The notes under the pieces were generated by a model. That model was not told where the DNA came from, did not search any database, and worked only from the letters and a program-made list of their open reading frames with translations. This document shows positions 25,567 through 33,114 of a stretch of 35,030 nt of DNA, one piece after another. The translations under genes and the position numbers were made by a program. Numbering within the stretch: the first letter of the stretch is position 1; each line of letters opens with the position of its first letter. The DNA lies in the NCBI GenBank assembly GCA_022770665.1, contig JALEHL010000126.1, positions 1 through 35,030 on the forward strand, read 5' to 3'. Origin of the DNA: Bacillota bacterium. GTDB lineage: Bacteria > Bacillota > Clostridia > Peptostreptococcales > Anaerovoracaceae.

Positions 25567-26553
25567 TCAGAAAAAGGTTGCCACATCATCTTCCAGAGGT
25601 TCACACTTCTCCAGTTCTGTTACATAAAATACCGGTCCTTCACTCTCATACATTTTATTGTATTCTTTCCGGATTTCTGCAGTAATGATTACCCATCCGC
25701 CATGCTCGAGAGTCTGTGCCTTGTCATATTTTGCCACCATTCCGCCGAACTGAATATCCTGCACACAGCATGTCATGATATGCCGTCCGATAACAAACTC
25801 GTCCTTTTCCAGTCCGCCGCCCAGCAGGCTTCTTCCCTTCAGCCGGATCTTCTTGCCGTAATATTTCGGTTCTTCCTCGGTGATGTCTCTGTACCAGAGA
25901 GCATAATCTCTGTCCTGCACTTCAATGACCGGGGCATTGAGATCGAACGGAAGCGGATCTTCAATCTGATCGAATTCCACATCATTTTCGCCGTATTCGT
26001 AGATAATCTCAGCCCGACGGCTGGCAGCCCGGACAATCTTATGGAATTCCATCTTGTCCATATCCCGGGTAAAGTGGCGGAACACCACGGTTTCTACGGA
26101 TTTCAGCTTGTCGAAAACCAGATTGCGCATATTCGCATTGTATGTCAGAAATACTGTCGCATCCTCCAGGCACATTTCCTGGTAGACCACCCAGTTCTGC
26201 GGCATCGCTCCATAGAACTGATCCAGCATCCACATTCCGTTATACTCCACAATCACCCGGTCGATTCTGTATTCCTGCTCCATCTGGGCCAGATAGGCTG
26301 TCGTAAGTTCCTCTTCCTCTTCAATCGTAACAATCTTCACACCTTCTGCCGCGAATTTTGAAGGGTGATATTCTGCTTCTCCTTCTTCGCAAAGCAGAAG
26401 CAGCGTACGTTCTTCTCCGGTCTGAAATGCCGGGTCTTCCAGCGTTCCCTGAATAAATGTGGTCTTGCCGCTGTCCAGAAATCCGGTAAACAGATAAACC
26501 GGAATCTCCTTCTGCGCGGCGCCCTGATTCTTCATCTCATTCATACTCATCAT
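25567..26553 (-). CDS. CobW/COG0523-like GTPase fused to a YcgQ-type (DUF1980) C-terminal domain
   Basis: This 328-residue protein has a P-loop GFLDSGKTT (24-32) after VYLFTG, as in the CobW/HypB/UreG class. The CxCC metal motif of COG0523 is missing; only one cysteine lies near that position. The C-terminal about 110 residues (YYGKKIRLKGRSL, FVIGRHIMTCCVQDIQFGG, GGWVIITAEI) resemble the OB-like tail of YcgQ/TIGR03943 proteins, including the MTCC pair. It is probably a metallocentre- or metal-trafficking GTPase in the cytosol. It follows the canonical COG0523 gene by 12 nt, so the two are co-transcribed. GGGGTG precedes the ATG. The partner metal is not determined. Confidence 0.8.
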   Translation of the reverse strand: MMSMNEMKNQGAAQKEIPVYLFTGFLDSGKTTFIQGTLEDPAFQTGEERTLLLLCEEGEAEYHPSKFAAEGVKIVTIEEEEELTTAYLAQMEQEYRIDRVIVEYNGMWMLDQFYGAMPQNWVVYQEMCLEDATVFLTYNANMRNLVFDKLKSVETVVFRHFTRDMDKMEFHKIVRAASRRAEIIYEYGENDVEFDQIEDPLPFDLNAPVIEVQDRDYALWYRDITEEEPKYYGKKIRLKGRSLLGGGLEKDEFVIGRHIMTCCVQDIQFGGMVAKYDKAQTLEHGGWVIITAEIRKEYNKMYESEGPVFYVTELEKCEPLEDDVATFF

Positions 26554-26565
26554 GCTGATACACCC

Positions 26566-27633
26566 CTATACCGCAAAGAGCTGATGGATCTTTTCCTGAT
26601 CCACGCCGGCTCCAATCACACAAAGACGGCCGATGATGCCTGCACTGCCGGAACGCACATCCGGTTCACCCGGCACATAATCGAAGTGGATCCAGCTGCC
26701 GTCTTCCGCTTCCACAATTCCTTTCGCACGGAGAATCTGACCGTAAGTCTTTTCATCTTCCAGCGCTTCCAGTGCTTTCGTAATCTGCTCTTTCGTGAAC
26801 TTTTTCGTTGTTTCCACACCGATGCTGTCAAAGATTTCATCTGCATGGTGATGTCCCTCATGGTCGTGGTCATGACCGCAGCAGCAGTCATGATCATGAT
26901 CGTGCTCGTGTTCATGCTCGTGTTCATGGTCGTGGTCATGTTCATGTTCATGGTGATGCTCGTGCTCATGCTCATGTTCATGGTGATGTTCATGCTCTTC
27001 TTCCAGATGATGCAGGGCCTCCTCGATAGTATCCTTCTTTTCCATGGCATCCAGGATCTGCTTTCCGCTCAGCTTATCCCAGTCTGTAGCAATAATTGTG
27101 GCATGAGGATTGTGTTCCCGCAGCATTTCCACTGTCTTTGACAGCTTGTCCTCATCCATGCCTGCCGTATGACTTAACACAATCGAACTGGCATGCTCCA
27201 CCTGGTTATTAAAGAATTCGCCGAAGTTCTTCATATAAATCTTTGCTTTCTTGGCATCGACAATGGTAGTAAAGCCGTTCAGCTGCACATGATCCAGGTG
27301 AAGATTTTCCACCGCATCAATAATATCGGACAGTTTCCCTACTCCGGAAGGCTCAATCAGGATCCGTTCCGGTTCAAACTGATCGATAACCTGCTGCAGT
27401 GCACGGCCGAAATCTCCTACCAGGCTGCAGCAGATGCAGCCGGAATTCATTTCATTGATCTCAACACCGGAATCTTTCAGGAAACCTCCGTCAATACCGA
27501 TTTCTCCGAATTCATTCTCGATCAGAACCAGCTTTTCCCCTTTATATGCCTCTTCGATCAGCTTCTTGATCAGCGTGGTTTTGCCGGCCCCAAGAAAACC
27601 GGAAAAAATATCTACTTTAATCATACTGTTCAT
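26566..27633 (-). CDS. COG0523 (G3E, CobW/ZNG1-like) metal-chaperone GTPase with His-rich tract
   Basis: This 355-residue protein has Walker A FLGAGKTT (13-20), the hallmark CICC (66-69), LIEPSGVG (switch) and a CobW C-terminal domain (about 265-355). Residues 208-263 are a low-complexity linker of H, E and D with about 28 histidines and a CCC triplet (250-252), a likely Zn2+/Ni2+/Co2+ sink. COG0523 GTPases load metal into client enzymes; zinc is the most common. No Zur-type box was recognised upstream. The second start at 27624 aligns slightly better with an AAGAG site; both are possible. Bfd and ferritin lie divergently next door. Confidence 0.9.
   Translation of the reverse strand: MNSMIKVDIFSGFLGAGKTTLIKKLIEEAYKGEKLVLIENEFGEIGIDGGFLKDSGVEINEMNSGCICCSLVGDFGRALQQVIDQFEPERILIEPSGVGKLSDIIDAVENLHLDHVQLNGFTTIVDAKKAKIYMKNFGEFFNNQVEHASSIVLSHTAGMDEDKLSKTVEMLREHNPHATIIATDWDKLSGKQILDAMEKKDTIEEALHHLEEEHEHHHEHEHEHEHHHEHEHDHDHEHEHEHEHDHDHDCCCGHDHDHEGHHHADEIFDSIGVETTKKFTKEQITKALEALEDEKTYGQILRAKGIVEAEDGSWIHFDYVPGEPDVRSGSAGIIGRLCVIGAGVDQEKIHQLFAV
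26845..27003. repeat. Hexanucleotide-like microsatellite encoding (His-Glu/Asp)n
   Basis: On plus the tract alternates TCATG(G/C/T) and TCGTG(G/C/T) units for about 110 nt (densest 26881-26995), encoding HE/HD repeats of the GTPase linker. Unit divergence is low, so slippage in multiples of 6 nt would alter tract length without breaking the frame. It is not a CRISPR: there are no spacers and it lies inside a coding frame. Confidence 0.85.
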
Positions 27634-27761
27634 CTCTTTTCTTCAGAATTTCCCGCAGCCGAAGTTTTTACATGCTCCGGCCAGTATTACTATTCTACCA
27701 CACAGCAACCTTGTTCGAAACAGGGAAATACGATTTTCTTCGTGTGTTTTTCGTGAAAATG

Positions 27762-27770
27762 TGGTATACT
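27762..27770 (+). promoter_or_regulatory. Extended -10 promoter of the Bfd-like gene
   Basis: TGG-TATACT (TG at 27762-27763, hexamer 27765-27770) forms an extended -10 about 24 nt before the ATG. No good -35 is seen at 17 nt, as usual for extended -10 promoters. Confidence 0.5.
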
Positions 27771-27793
27771 TTCTATATAAAGGAGGGTTGAGA

Positions 27794-27994
27794 ATGGCAA
27801 CAGATAAAACATCCAGAGACTACGTCGTCTGTCCCTGCCGGAAAGTGACGCGCGGGGAAGTTGAAGATATAGTACGCGAACAGCATATCAGCAATCTGAA
27901 AGACCTCTGTGCAGCTGCAAACGCCGGAAACAAATGCGGCGGATGCCGTGAGACACTGGAACAGATCATGAACGAAGTGCTCGCAGCAATGTAA
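27794..27994 (+). CDS. Bfd-like [2Fe-2S] protein (bacterioferritin-associated ferredoxin type)
   Basis: This 66-residue protein has cysteines at 13, 15, 48 and 51. The C-x-C-x32-C-x2-C spacing is that of the Fer2_BFD [2Fe-2S] domain (E. coli Bfd: 4, 6, 38, 41). The helical text RGEVEDIVREQ and CGGCRETLEQ fits the fold. Bfd passes electrons to bacterioferritin to release stored iron; many BFD-domain proteins have other partners. Here a ferritin follows 137 nt downstream on the same strand, suggesting that pairing. GGAGG lies 8 nt before the ATG; a longer frame reaching 27434 is antisense to the GTPase and not credible. Confidence 0.88.
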   Translation: MATDKTSRDYVVCPCRKVTRGEVEDIVREQHISNLKDLCAAANAGNKCGGCRETLEQIMNEVLAAM

Positions 27995-28130
27995 ATGCGG
28001 AAGGGAGATTTCCATTGATCATCTGACCGGGAAAGAAGCCATCGAGCTGGTCCGCGCCAGAGAAAACATCTGCCTTCACAGAAAGTCAGAAAAAGGGATT
28101 TTGCAAAAAAAGAAAGTGAGGTACATAACA

Positions 28131-28643
28131 ATGCTTGACAAAAAAGTCGTAGAACTGCTGAATCAGCAGGTAAACAAGGAATTCTATTCCGCCTATCTGT
28201 ATCTGGATTTTTCCAATTACTATTATGACGAGGGGCTGGACGGCTTCGGCAACTGGTATAAGATCCAGGCACAGGAAGAACGGGATCATGCGTTACTGTT
28301 CATGCAGTATCTGCAGAACAACGGAGAAAAGGTTGTCCTCGATGCCATCGACAAACCGGCAGTTGCTCTGACCAGCGCGAAAGTGGTTCTGGAAGAAGGC
28401 CTGAAGCATGAGCAGTATGTGACCAGCCTGATTCACGCCATCTATGATGCAGCATACTCTGTAAAGGATTTCCGCACCATGCAGTTCCTGGACTGGTTCG
28501 TCAAGGAACAGGGCGAGGAAGAAACCAATGCCGAAGGACTGATCAAGAAATTCGAACTGTTCGGCGGCGATCCGAAGAGCCTGTACATGCTGGATAGCGA
28601 ACTGGGCGCACGCGTCTATACCGCACCATCCCTGGTTCTGTAA
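28131..28643 (+). CDS. ftnA: Non-heme ferritin
   Basis: This 170-residue four-helix iron-storage subunit has the ferroxidase-centre residues E17, Y24, E50, H53, E94, E126 with Q127 and E130 at the same numbering as E. coli FtnA. It oxidises Fe2+ and stores it as a mineral in a 24-mer shell. Heme-binding bacterioferritin is less likely, since the layout and length are FtnA-like. GTGAGG lies 9 nt before the ATG. The frame is open for about 40 codons upstream without an ATG, which is probably not translated. It ends at a terminator shared with the convergent nitroreductase. Confidence 0.95.
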   Translation: MLDKKVVELLNQQVNKEFYSAYLYLDFSNYYYDEGLDGFGNWYKIQAQEERDHALLFMQYLQNNGEKVVLDAIDKPAVALTSAKVVLEEGLKHEQYVTSLIHAIYDAAYSVKDFRTMQFLDWFVKEQGEEETNAEGLIKKFELFGGDPKSLYMLDSELGARVYTAPSLVL

Positions 28644-28659
28644 CACAACGTCACAAACC

Positions 28660-28709
28660 GAAAGAAAAAGGCAGTTTTGCATTTTCGCATTACTGCCCTT
28701 CTTTTTTTC
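28660..28709. terminator. Bidirectional terminator (ferritin / nitroreductase)
   Basis: GGCAGT (28670-28675) pairs with ACTGCC (28692-28697), with a small inner TGC/GCA pairing, an A-rich left flank and CTTCTTTTTTT on the right. Confidence 0.8.
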
Positions 28710-28723
28710 TGTTCAATATTTCT

Positions 28724-29251
28724 CTATTCTACGTAATAAACGTAGTTTTCTTTTCTCGGAACGGCTTCTTTCACCGGCCCGTCTGCATATCCCAGAATGC
28801 AGTGTCCGATTCCCTCGTACTCTCCTTCAATGCCAAGTGATTTCAGAATTGCCCTGCCTTCTTCGCTTTCGAATTCTTCCTTGGCCCGGTGAATCCAGCA
28901 GCTGCCGATGCCAAGCTCGCTGGCTGCCAGCATCAGATTGCCCATAACCAGACTGCCGTCATACACATGGGTCGGGATCGACTTGTCCGCAAGCACCACC
29001 AGAACCACCGGTGCGCCATAGAACGGATCGGTTCCTTCCTCTGCCCCCATGATCTTCGCATTCATGGCCGACAGCCTGTCACGGATTTCCCGGTTTGTCA
29101 CTGCCAGAATTACCGGGGACTGCTTCCCCATGCCGGTCGGCGCATAGGTGCCTGCCTTCACAATCTGGTCGATGATTTCCTTTGGCACCATGTCCGGCTT
29201 ATAGCTTCGAACACTTCTGCGGTTTAATAAAGCTTCCATCGTTTCACTCAT
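28724..29251 (-). CDS. Nitroreductase-family flavoprotein
   Basis: This 175-residue protein belongs to the FMN-dependent nitroreductase family: LLNRRSVRSYK (FMN phosphate-binding Arg/Ser), YAPTGMGKQSP (flavin contact), SLVMGNLMLAASELGIGSCWI and the late ILGYADGP. It reduces nitro-aromatics or quinone-like substrates using NAD(P)H; the physiological substrate is unknown. The start is at 29251, with AGAGGG 8 nt before; the in-frame ATG at 29284 is less well supported. It is monocistronic and convergent with ferritin. Confidence 0.9.
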   Translation of the reverse strand: MSETMEALLNRRSVRSYKPDMVPKEIIDQIVKAGTYAPTGMGKQSPVILAVTNREIRDRLSAMNAKIMGAEEGTDPFYGAPVVLVVLADKSIPTHVYDGSLVMGNLMLAASELGIGSCWIHRAKEEFESEEGRAILKSLGIEGEYEGIGHCILGYADGPVKEAVPRKENYVYYVE

Positions 29252-29584
29252 TGTTTCTGCCCTCTTTCTTACAGATGATTCCATTTTGTATCTGCGTACA
29301 TGTTTACATTTTACCCGTTTGCGGCTTGTCCAAACATGACATCTTTCACCCTATCCGTCTGAGCTGTCCCTTCCGATGCGTCCTTGCATCACGATACAGC
29401 TCTGCTTCAGAAAGAAAGGCCCCTTATGAAGATTTTGCGAAACCGTTCTGCACGGTCGAAACCCTGTTTTCTTCCCGATTCTGCGCAAAATCTGTTTTTC
29501 CGCTCCCTGATCTTGTCTCCGGCATGTTTTTTGCTTAAAATATTAAGGACGGATTTCATATCGTTTTGGGGAAAAGGAGAAAAA
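29252..29584. other. Non-coding region upstream of the altronate-dehydratase-like gene
   Basis: This 333-nt stretch carries the divergent promoters of the nitroreductase and dehydratase genes. The dehydratase frame is open here, but without a ribosome site or family similarity. A promoter was found at 29513-29541. I saw no convincing catabolite-repression (cre) site or riboswitch. Confidence 0.5.
29513..29541 (+). promoter_or_regulatory. Promoter of the altronate-dehydratase-like gene
   Basis: TTGTCT (29513-29518), 17 nt, TAAAAT (29536-29541), 43 nt before the ATG. Confidence 0.6.
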
Positions 29585-30925
29585 ATGAAAGCAATAAAAT
29601 TATATCCGCAGGATACCGTAGCTCTGGCAACGGCAGACCTGAAAAGAGGGGAAGCCGTCGTTGTAGATGGTCAGTCCATCGTTCTTCTCGACGACATTCC
29701 AAATGCACATAAAATCGCACTGAAAGATTTCAAGGAGGGTGAAGCGATCCGGAAATACGATAATATCATTGGTTACGCCTCCAGGCCGATCCGGAAAGGG
29801 GAATGGATTCATGAACATAATGAAGTGACCGGTCTGGGTAAATCCAAAGAATACACGTATGATTTCAATCCGGTATCCATCTTCCCCGGCTCTTCCGATG
29901 ATACATTCATGGGTTATGACCGCGGCGATGCCGGTGCCGGTATCCGGAATCATCTTGCCATCATCTCCACCGTATTCTGTGCCAACGGTCCTCTGAAAAA
30001 GCTGGCGAAGATGGCCGAAGAAAAATACCCTGCTGCAGAGAACTTTGACGGTGTCATCGCTTTCGACCAGCAGTTCGGCTGCAGCCAGACCGGTCAGGAT
30101 CTGGTAACGACCTGCAAGATTATCGCGGGCATTGCCAAGAACGCCAACTTCGGCGGTGTTCTTCTGGTGTCGAACGGCTGTGAAATGGCAATTCCAACCG
30201 TACTGGACGATTATCTGGGCGAGTATGACAGGAAGCGGATCCGCACCCTGACGCTGCAAAACGTAGAAGACGAGTTCGAAGAAGGCATGAGGCTCATCGA
30301 CGAGATCATGGCGGAAGTTCCGGAAATGATGGGCGCGGAACACATTCTGATGAACCGTGCCGCCAGTCAGGACATTTTCCAGGATATCGTAGACATGATG
30401 TATGCATACGATGCATATTTCGCACGATACGGCGAAAAAGCCGCAGATAATCCGACACAGGGCAACAAGGCCGGCGGCCTGACCACCCTGGAGGAAAAAT
30501 CTCTGGGCTGTATCCAGAAAGGCGGACACTGTGCCGTCATGGAAGTGCTGAAATACGGTGACCGTGCCACAAAGAACGGATTCATTCTGATCAGCGGGCC
30601 GGGAAATGACCTGGCGGGTGTCAGCGGACAGATCGCAGCAGGCGCCGTCCTCACCCTCTTCACCACAGGACGCGGCACACCGTGCGGCTTCGCAGGTCCG
30701 ACATTCCGTCTGGCTTCCAATACGGCTCTGGCCACCCGAAAGAAAAACTGGATCGACTACGATGCAGGCCGTCTTCTGACGGCAAAAACACCGGAAGAGG
30801 TGGAAGCTCTGAATCAGGAGCTGTACGATGCAGTCATGGCAACAGTAAACGGGGAATATCACACCCGTACCGAGGAAAACGGCTACTATATCATGGGGGC
30901 ACTGAAAGACGGGGTCACGCTGTAG
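29585..30925 (+). CDS. UxaA/GarD-family dehydratase (altronate dehydratase type) with an internal deletion
   Basis: This 446-residue protein matches full-length UxaA from both ends: the SAF-like N-terminal domain (KIALKDFKEGEAIRKYDNIIGYA), the hinge YDRGDAGAGIRNHLAIISTV, FDQQFGCSQTG, VEDEFEEGMRLIDEI, then EVPEMMGAEHILMNRAASQD, NPTQGNKAGGLTTLEEKSLGC and LFTTGRGTP. UxaA proteins are about 495 residues. The roughly 50 residues normally between the LLxEI helix and TEVPEM, which carry the conserved GLKCGGSD-SGITANP block, are missing, in frame, near residue 241 (about 30308). Intact enzymes dehydrate D-altronate to 2-keto-3-deoxygluconate. This version is probably inactive or altered. AAGGAG precedes the ATG. 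No other uronate genes are adjacent. Confidence 0.88.
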   Translation: MKAIKLYPQDTVALATADLKRGEAVVVDGQSIVLLDDIPNAHKIALKDFKEGEAIRKYDNIIGYASRPIRKGEWIHEHNEVTGLGKSKEYTYDFNPVSIFPGSSDDTFMGYDRGDAGAGIRNHLAIISTVFCANGPLKKLAKMAEEKYPAAENFDGVIAFDQQFGCSQTGQDLVTTCKIIAGIAKNANFGGVLLVSNGCEMAIPTVLDDYLGEYDRKRIRTLTLQNVEDEFEEGMRLIDEIMAEVPEMMGAEHILMNRAASQDIFQDIVDMMYAYDAYFARYGEKAADNPTQGNKAGGLTTLEEKSLGCIQKGGHCAVMEVLKYGDRATKNGFILISGPGNDLAGVSGQIAAGAVLTLFTTGRGTPCGFAGPTFRLASNTALATRKKNWIDYDAGRLLTAKTPEEVEALNQELYDAVMATVNGEYHTRTEENGYYIMGALKDGVTL

Positions 30926-30945
30926 AACACAGAACAACCGGGCAC

Positions 30946-30987
30946 CAGTGAAGAAGCGGCTGCGGATCCGCAGCCGTTTCTTCACTG
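30946..30987. repeat. 42-nt near-perfect palindrome between convergent genes
   Basis: Two 21-nt arms match at 20 positions (one G-T) around a central GGATCC. It starts 20 nt after the dehydratase stop and overlaps the helicase stop codon (30982-30984). It can form a very stable hairpin in both transcripts. The T-runs are weak, so it could be a 3'-end stabiliser as well as a terminator. Confidence 0.8.
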
Positions 30988-32835
30988 CTCCTGCAGCAAT
31001 TCCCGCTCCGCTGCATCCGGAGGCAGGATCCGCTCTGCTTTTCTTGCCGGCGTGAACCACTCTCTCCGCCGTGACGGTCTTCGAAAGCACCGGTCACATA
31101 CATTGAACTGAAAGCCCGGCGGCAGCGGTGCGCCACAGTATTTGCACTTACGCAGATACTCCTGCTTCGTGGCAAGAAGCAGTGTATTGATCGTTTCACA
31201 AAGTTTCAGTTTTTCGCTCATTGTCTCATCTTTTTCACCTGCACGCTTCAGCATCCGGCTGTATACATCCAGTGCCGCATACTGCATCTCGCAGTCCTCC
31301 AGGGATGGATCTGCTGCTTCAGCAAATTGCGGATGCGGCATCGGTTCCCGCCGGAAAAACGCCTGACAGCAGGTCTTCCAGTAGGCGACCAGTTCTGGTG
31401 ACTTCACATCCACCGGACAGGTGATGCAGGAAAAGATTTCTTCTTTCGTCGCTTTTTTCGGTATCGGTTTCATCTCCTGATACAGCACCATGGCTTCCCA
31501 CATGTCTTCCCGGCTGAATCCCTCAATCTCCGGCAGTTCCTCCCAGGTCTCCAGCAGTTCCTGCAGCGAGTAATCCGAAGCAAGGGCCTCCTGCGGGAAC
31601 GGGATCGTCAGATGGGTTACCGGCGGCGTATCTTCACGAAGACATTCCTCAATCAGTTCCGGCGTATCCATTGTGAGCACATATCCTACATCATATTTTC
31701 CATATCGGCCGGCCCTTCCTGCAATCTGTTTCACTTCGCTGATCTGCAGGCGCCGTGTGGAAACACCGTCATACTTTTTCGTTTTGCAGAAAATAATGCG
31801 CCGGATCGGCAGAGAAACTCCCATTCCGATCGCGTCCGTCGCAACGACGACGGAAGTCGTTCCTTCTGCAAACTTTCGAACTTCCTCCCTCCTGGAAGGC
31901 GGCGGCAAGGCCCCGTAAACCACGCTGGCCTTAATCCCTTTTTCTTCAAGCTCTGCTGCAATGCGAAGCACTTCTCTCCTTGAAAACGTGATCAGCGCAT
32001 CTCCTGGCTCCACCTGCGAAAGATCTTCAAAAACACCCGCAAATTTCAGCGGCGTCAGCCGTTTATGATGAATCACCTCATACCGGCTTCCGGTATTCTG
32101 AATCAGGCTTTCAATGATGGACAGTCCCTCCGGTGCGGTGCAGATATGCAGTTCATCCGTATCAATGGAAAGAATCGCTCTGGTCCAGTGGCTTCCCCGT
32201 TCCCGATCCGCAACCAGATGTGCCTCATCAATCACCACGACATCATAATGCTGATGATAGTCACACATTTCGATTGTGGATGCCACCTTATTGCTGAACG
32301 GCACATCGATCCGCTCCTCGCCGGTCAGCAGGGAACACGGGACTCCCTGCTCGTTCAGTGTGTCGAAAACCTCCAGAGCCAGAAGCCGCAATGGCCCCAG
32401 GTAGGCCCCGCAGTCCGCGCGTTTCAGGGCCTGCAGAGCGGCATAAGTCTTTCCGCTGTTCGTCAGACCTACATGAATATAGACTTTGCGGTACATATTT
32501 TTCGCCTGCTCGATCATTTCCATTCCGCCATAGGAAAGGAGCAGATTCCGCATTGCATTTGTACGTGCCTGCTGCTTCTTCCGCATGGCCTGCACTTTCG
32601 CAAAATCCCTGCGGAAATACGGATCTTCCGCAATGATCTCCGCTTCACTCTTTTTCCAGTAATGGCGGTTGTCATCCTTTCCCAGTCCAAGTTCACATCC
32701 ACGTCCTGCAGGAGGAAAATGTTTCTTGATCAGGGAGTCTGTCAGATGATACTGCGCCGTCAGTTCTGCTCTGGAATAATATTCGGCACGGATTCTCTTT
32801 TTTTTACTTCTGTGTCTGCTTCTTTTCTTCGCCAT
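30982..32835 (-). CDS. Suv3-like SF2 RNA helicase with C-terminal zinc ribbon
   Basis: This 617-residue protein starts with a basic Arg/Lys-rich tail. The helicase core follows: Walker A GLTNSGKT (123-130), GAYLGPLRLLALEVFDTLNE, TGEER, VASTIEMC, DEAH (203-206), RGSHWTRA, HHKRLTPL, VVATDAIGMGVSLP and QIAGRAGRYG. The GxTNSGKT, GPLxLLAxE, TGEER and TDAIGMGxxL combination is the signature of mitochondrial SUV3 degradosome helicases, not of standard bacterial DEAD-box proteins. Near the C-terminus two CxxC pairs (CKYC, CDRC) suggest a zinc ribbon. It probably unwinds RNA; the partner nuclease is unknown. The ribosome site before 32835 is weak. The stop lies inside a 42-nt palindrome. Confidence 0.85.
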   Translation of the reverse strand: MAKKRSRHRSKKKRIRAEYYSRAELTAQYHLTDSLIKKHFPPAGRGCELGLGKDDNRHYWKKSEAEIIAEDPYFRRDFAKVQAMRKKQQARTNAMRNLLLSYGGMEMIEQAKNMYRKVYIHVGLTNSGKTYAALQALKRADCGAYLGPLRLLALEVFDTLNEQGVPCSLLTGEERIDVPFSNKVASTIEMCDYHQHYDVVVIDEAHLVADRERGSHWTRAILSIDTDELHICTAPEGLSIIESLIQNTGSRYEVIHHKRLTPLKFAGVFEDLSQVEPGDALITFSRREVLRIAAELEEKGIKASVVYGALPPPSRREEVRKFAEGTTSVVVATDAIGMGVSLPIRRIIFCKTKKYDGVSTRRLQISEVKQIAGRAGRYGKYDVGYVLTMDTPELIEECLREDTPPVTHLTIPFPQEALASDYSLQELLETWEELPEIEGFSREDMWEAMVLYQEMKPIPKKATKEEIFSCITCPVDVKSPELVAYWKTCCQAFFRREPMPHPQFAEAADPSLEDCEMQYAALDVYSRMLKRAGEKDETMSEKLKLCETINTLLLATKQEYLRKCKYCGAPLPPGFQFNVCDRCFRRPSRRREWFTPARKAERILPPDAAERELLQEQ

Positions 32836-33035
32836 CGGTTCGTTTCATCTTTCTCTGTTTCTGCCAGCAGGAAAAACCTGCTGTCCATATGGTTTCCGTT
32901 CTTCTGATTTTCATACGCGCAGTCCGCCTTCTAACGGTTTTCCATGCTGCCTGTATGAAACCACCTTTTCTATTTTAGCAAAATATGCCTGTAAGCACAA
33001 GGAGAAACTCACCGGAAATCATCCTGCCTTTTCGA

Positions 33036-33066
33036 AAAAGAAAACCCCTCCTGTAAAAAGGAGGGG
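33036..33066 (-). terminator. Terminator of the SDR gene
   Basis: CCCCTCCT (33045-33052) pairs with AGGAGGGG (33059-33066). On the minus strand TTTTCTTTTTC follows the stem. It lies about 50 nt beyond the SDR stop. The rest of 32836-33114 carries the leader of the helicase gene and no gene. Confidence 0.88.
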
Positions 33067-33114
33067 CTGTATTTTTCAGATTGTCCGTCAGAAATGCGCG
33101 GCAGGCGAATTGCA

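Noticed and set aside
26881-26995. Possible CRISPR or tandem-repeat array
   Set aside because: The units are about 6 nt, there are no spacers, and the tract encodes the His-rich linker of a GTPase in frame.
27634-27793. Zur or Fur/PerR box between the COG0523 and Bfd-like genes
   Set aside because: I looked for TCGTAATNATTACGA-like and TTATAATNATTATAA-like repeats and found no convincing match.
29285-29584. An N-terminal extension of the dehydratase or a riboswitch
   Set aside because: The frame is open, but family proteins begin at the 29585 ATG with AAGGAG; no riboswitch core or cre site was recognised.
29600-31090. A 496-codon minus-strand frame
   Set aside because: It is antisense to the dehydratase gene, whose protein is clearly recognisable; the frame has no motifs.
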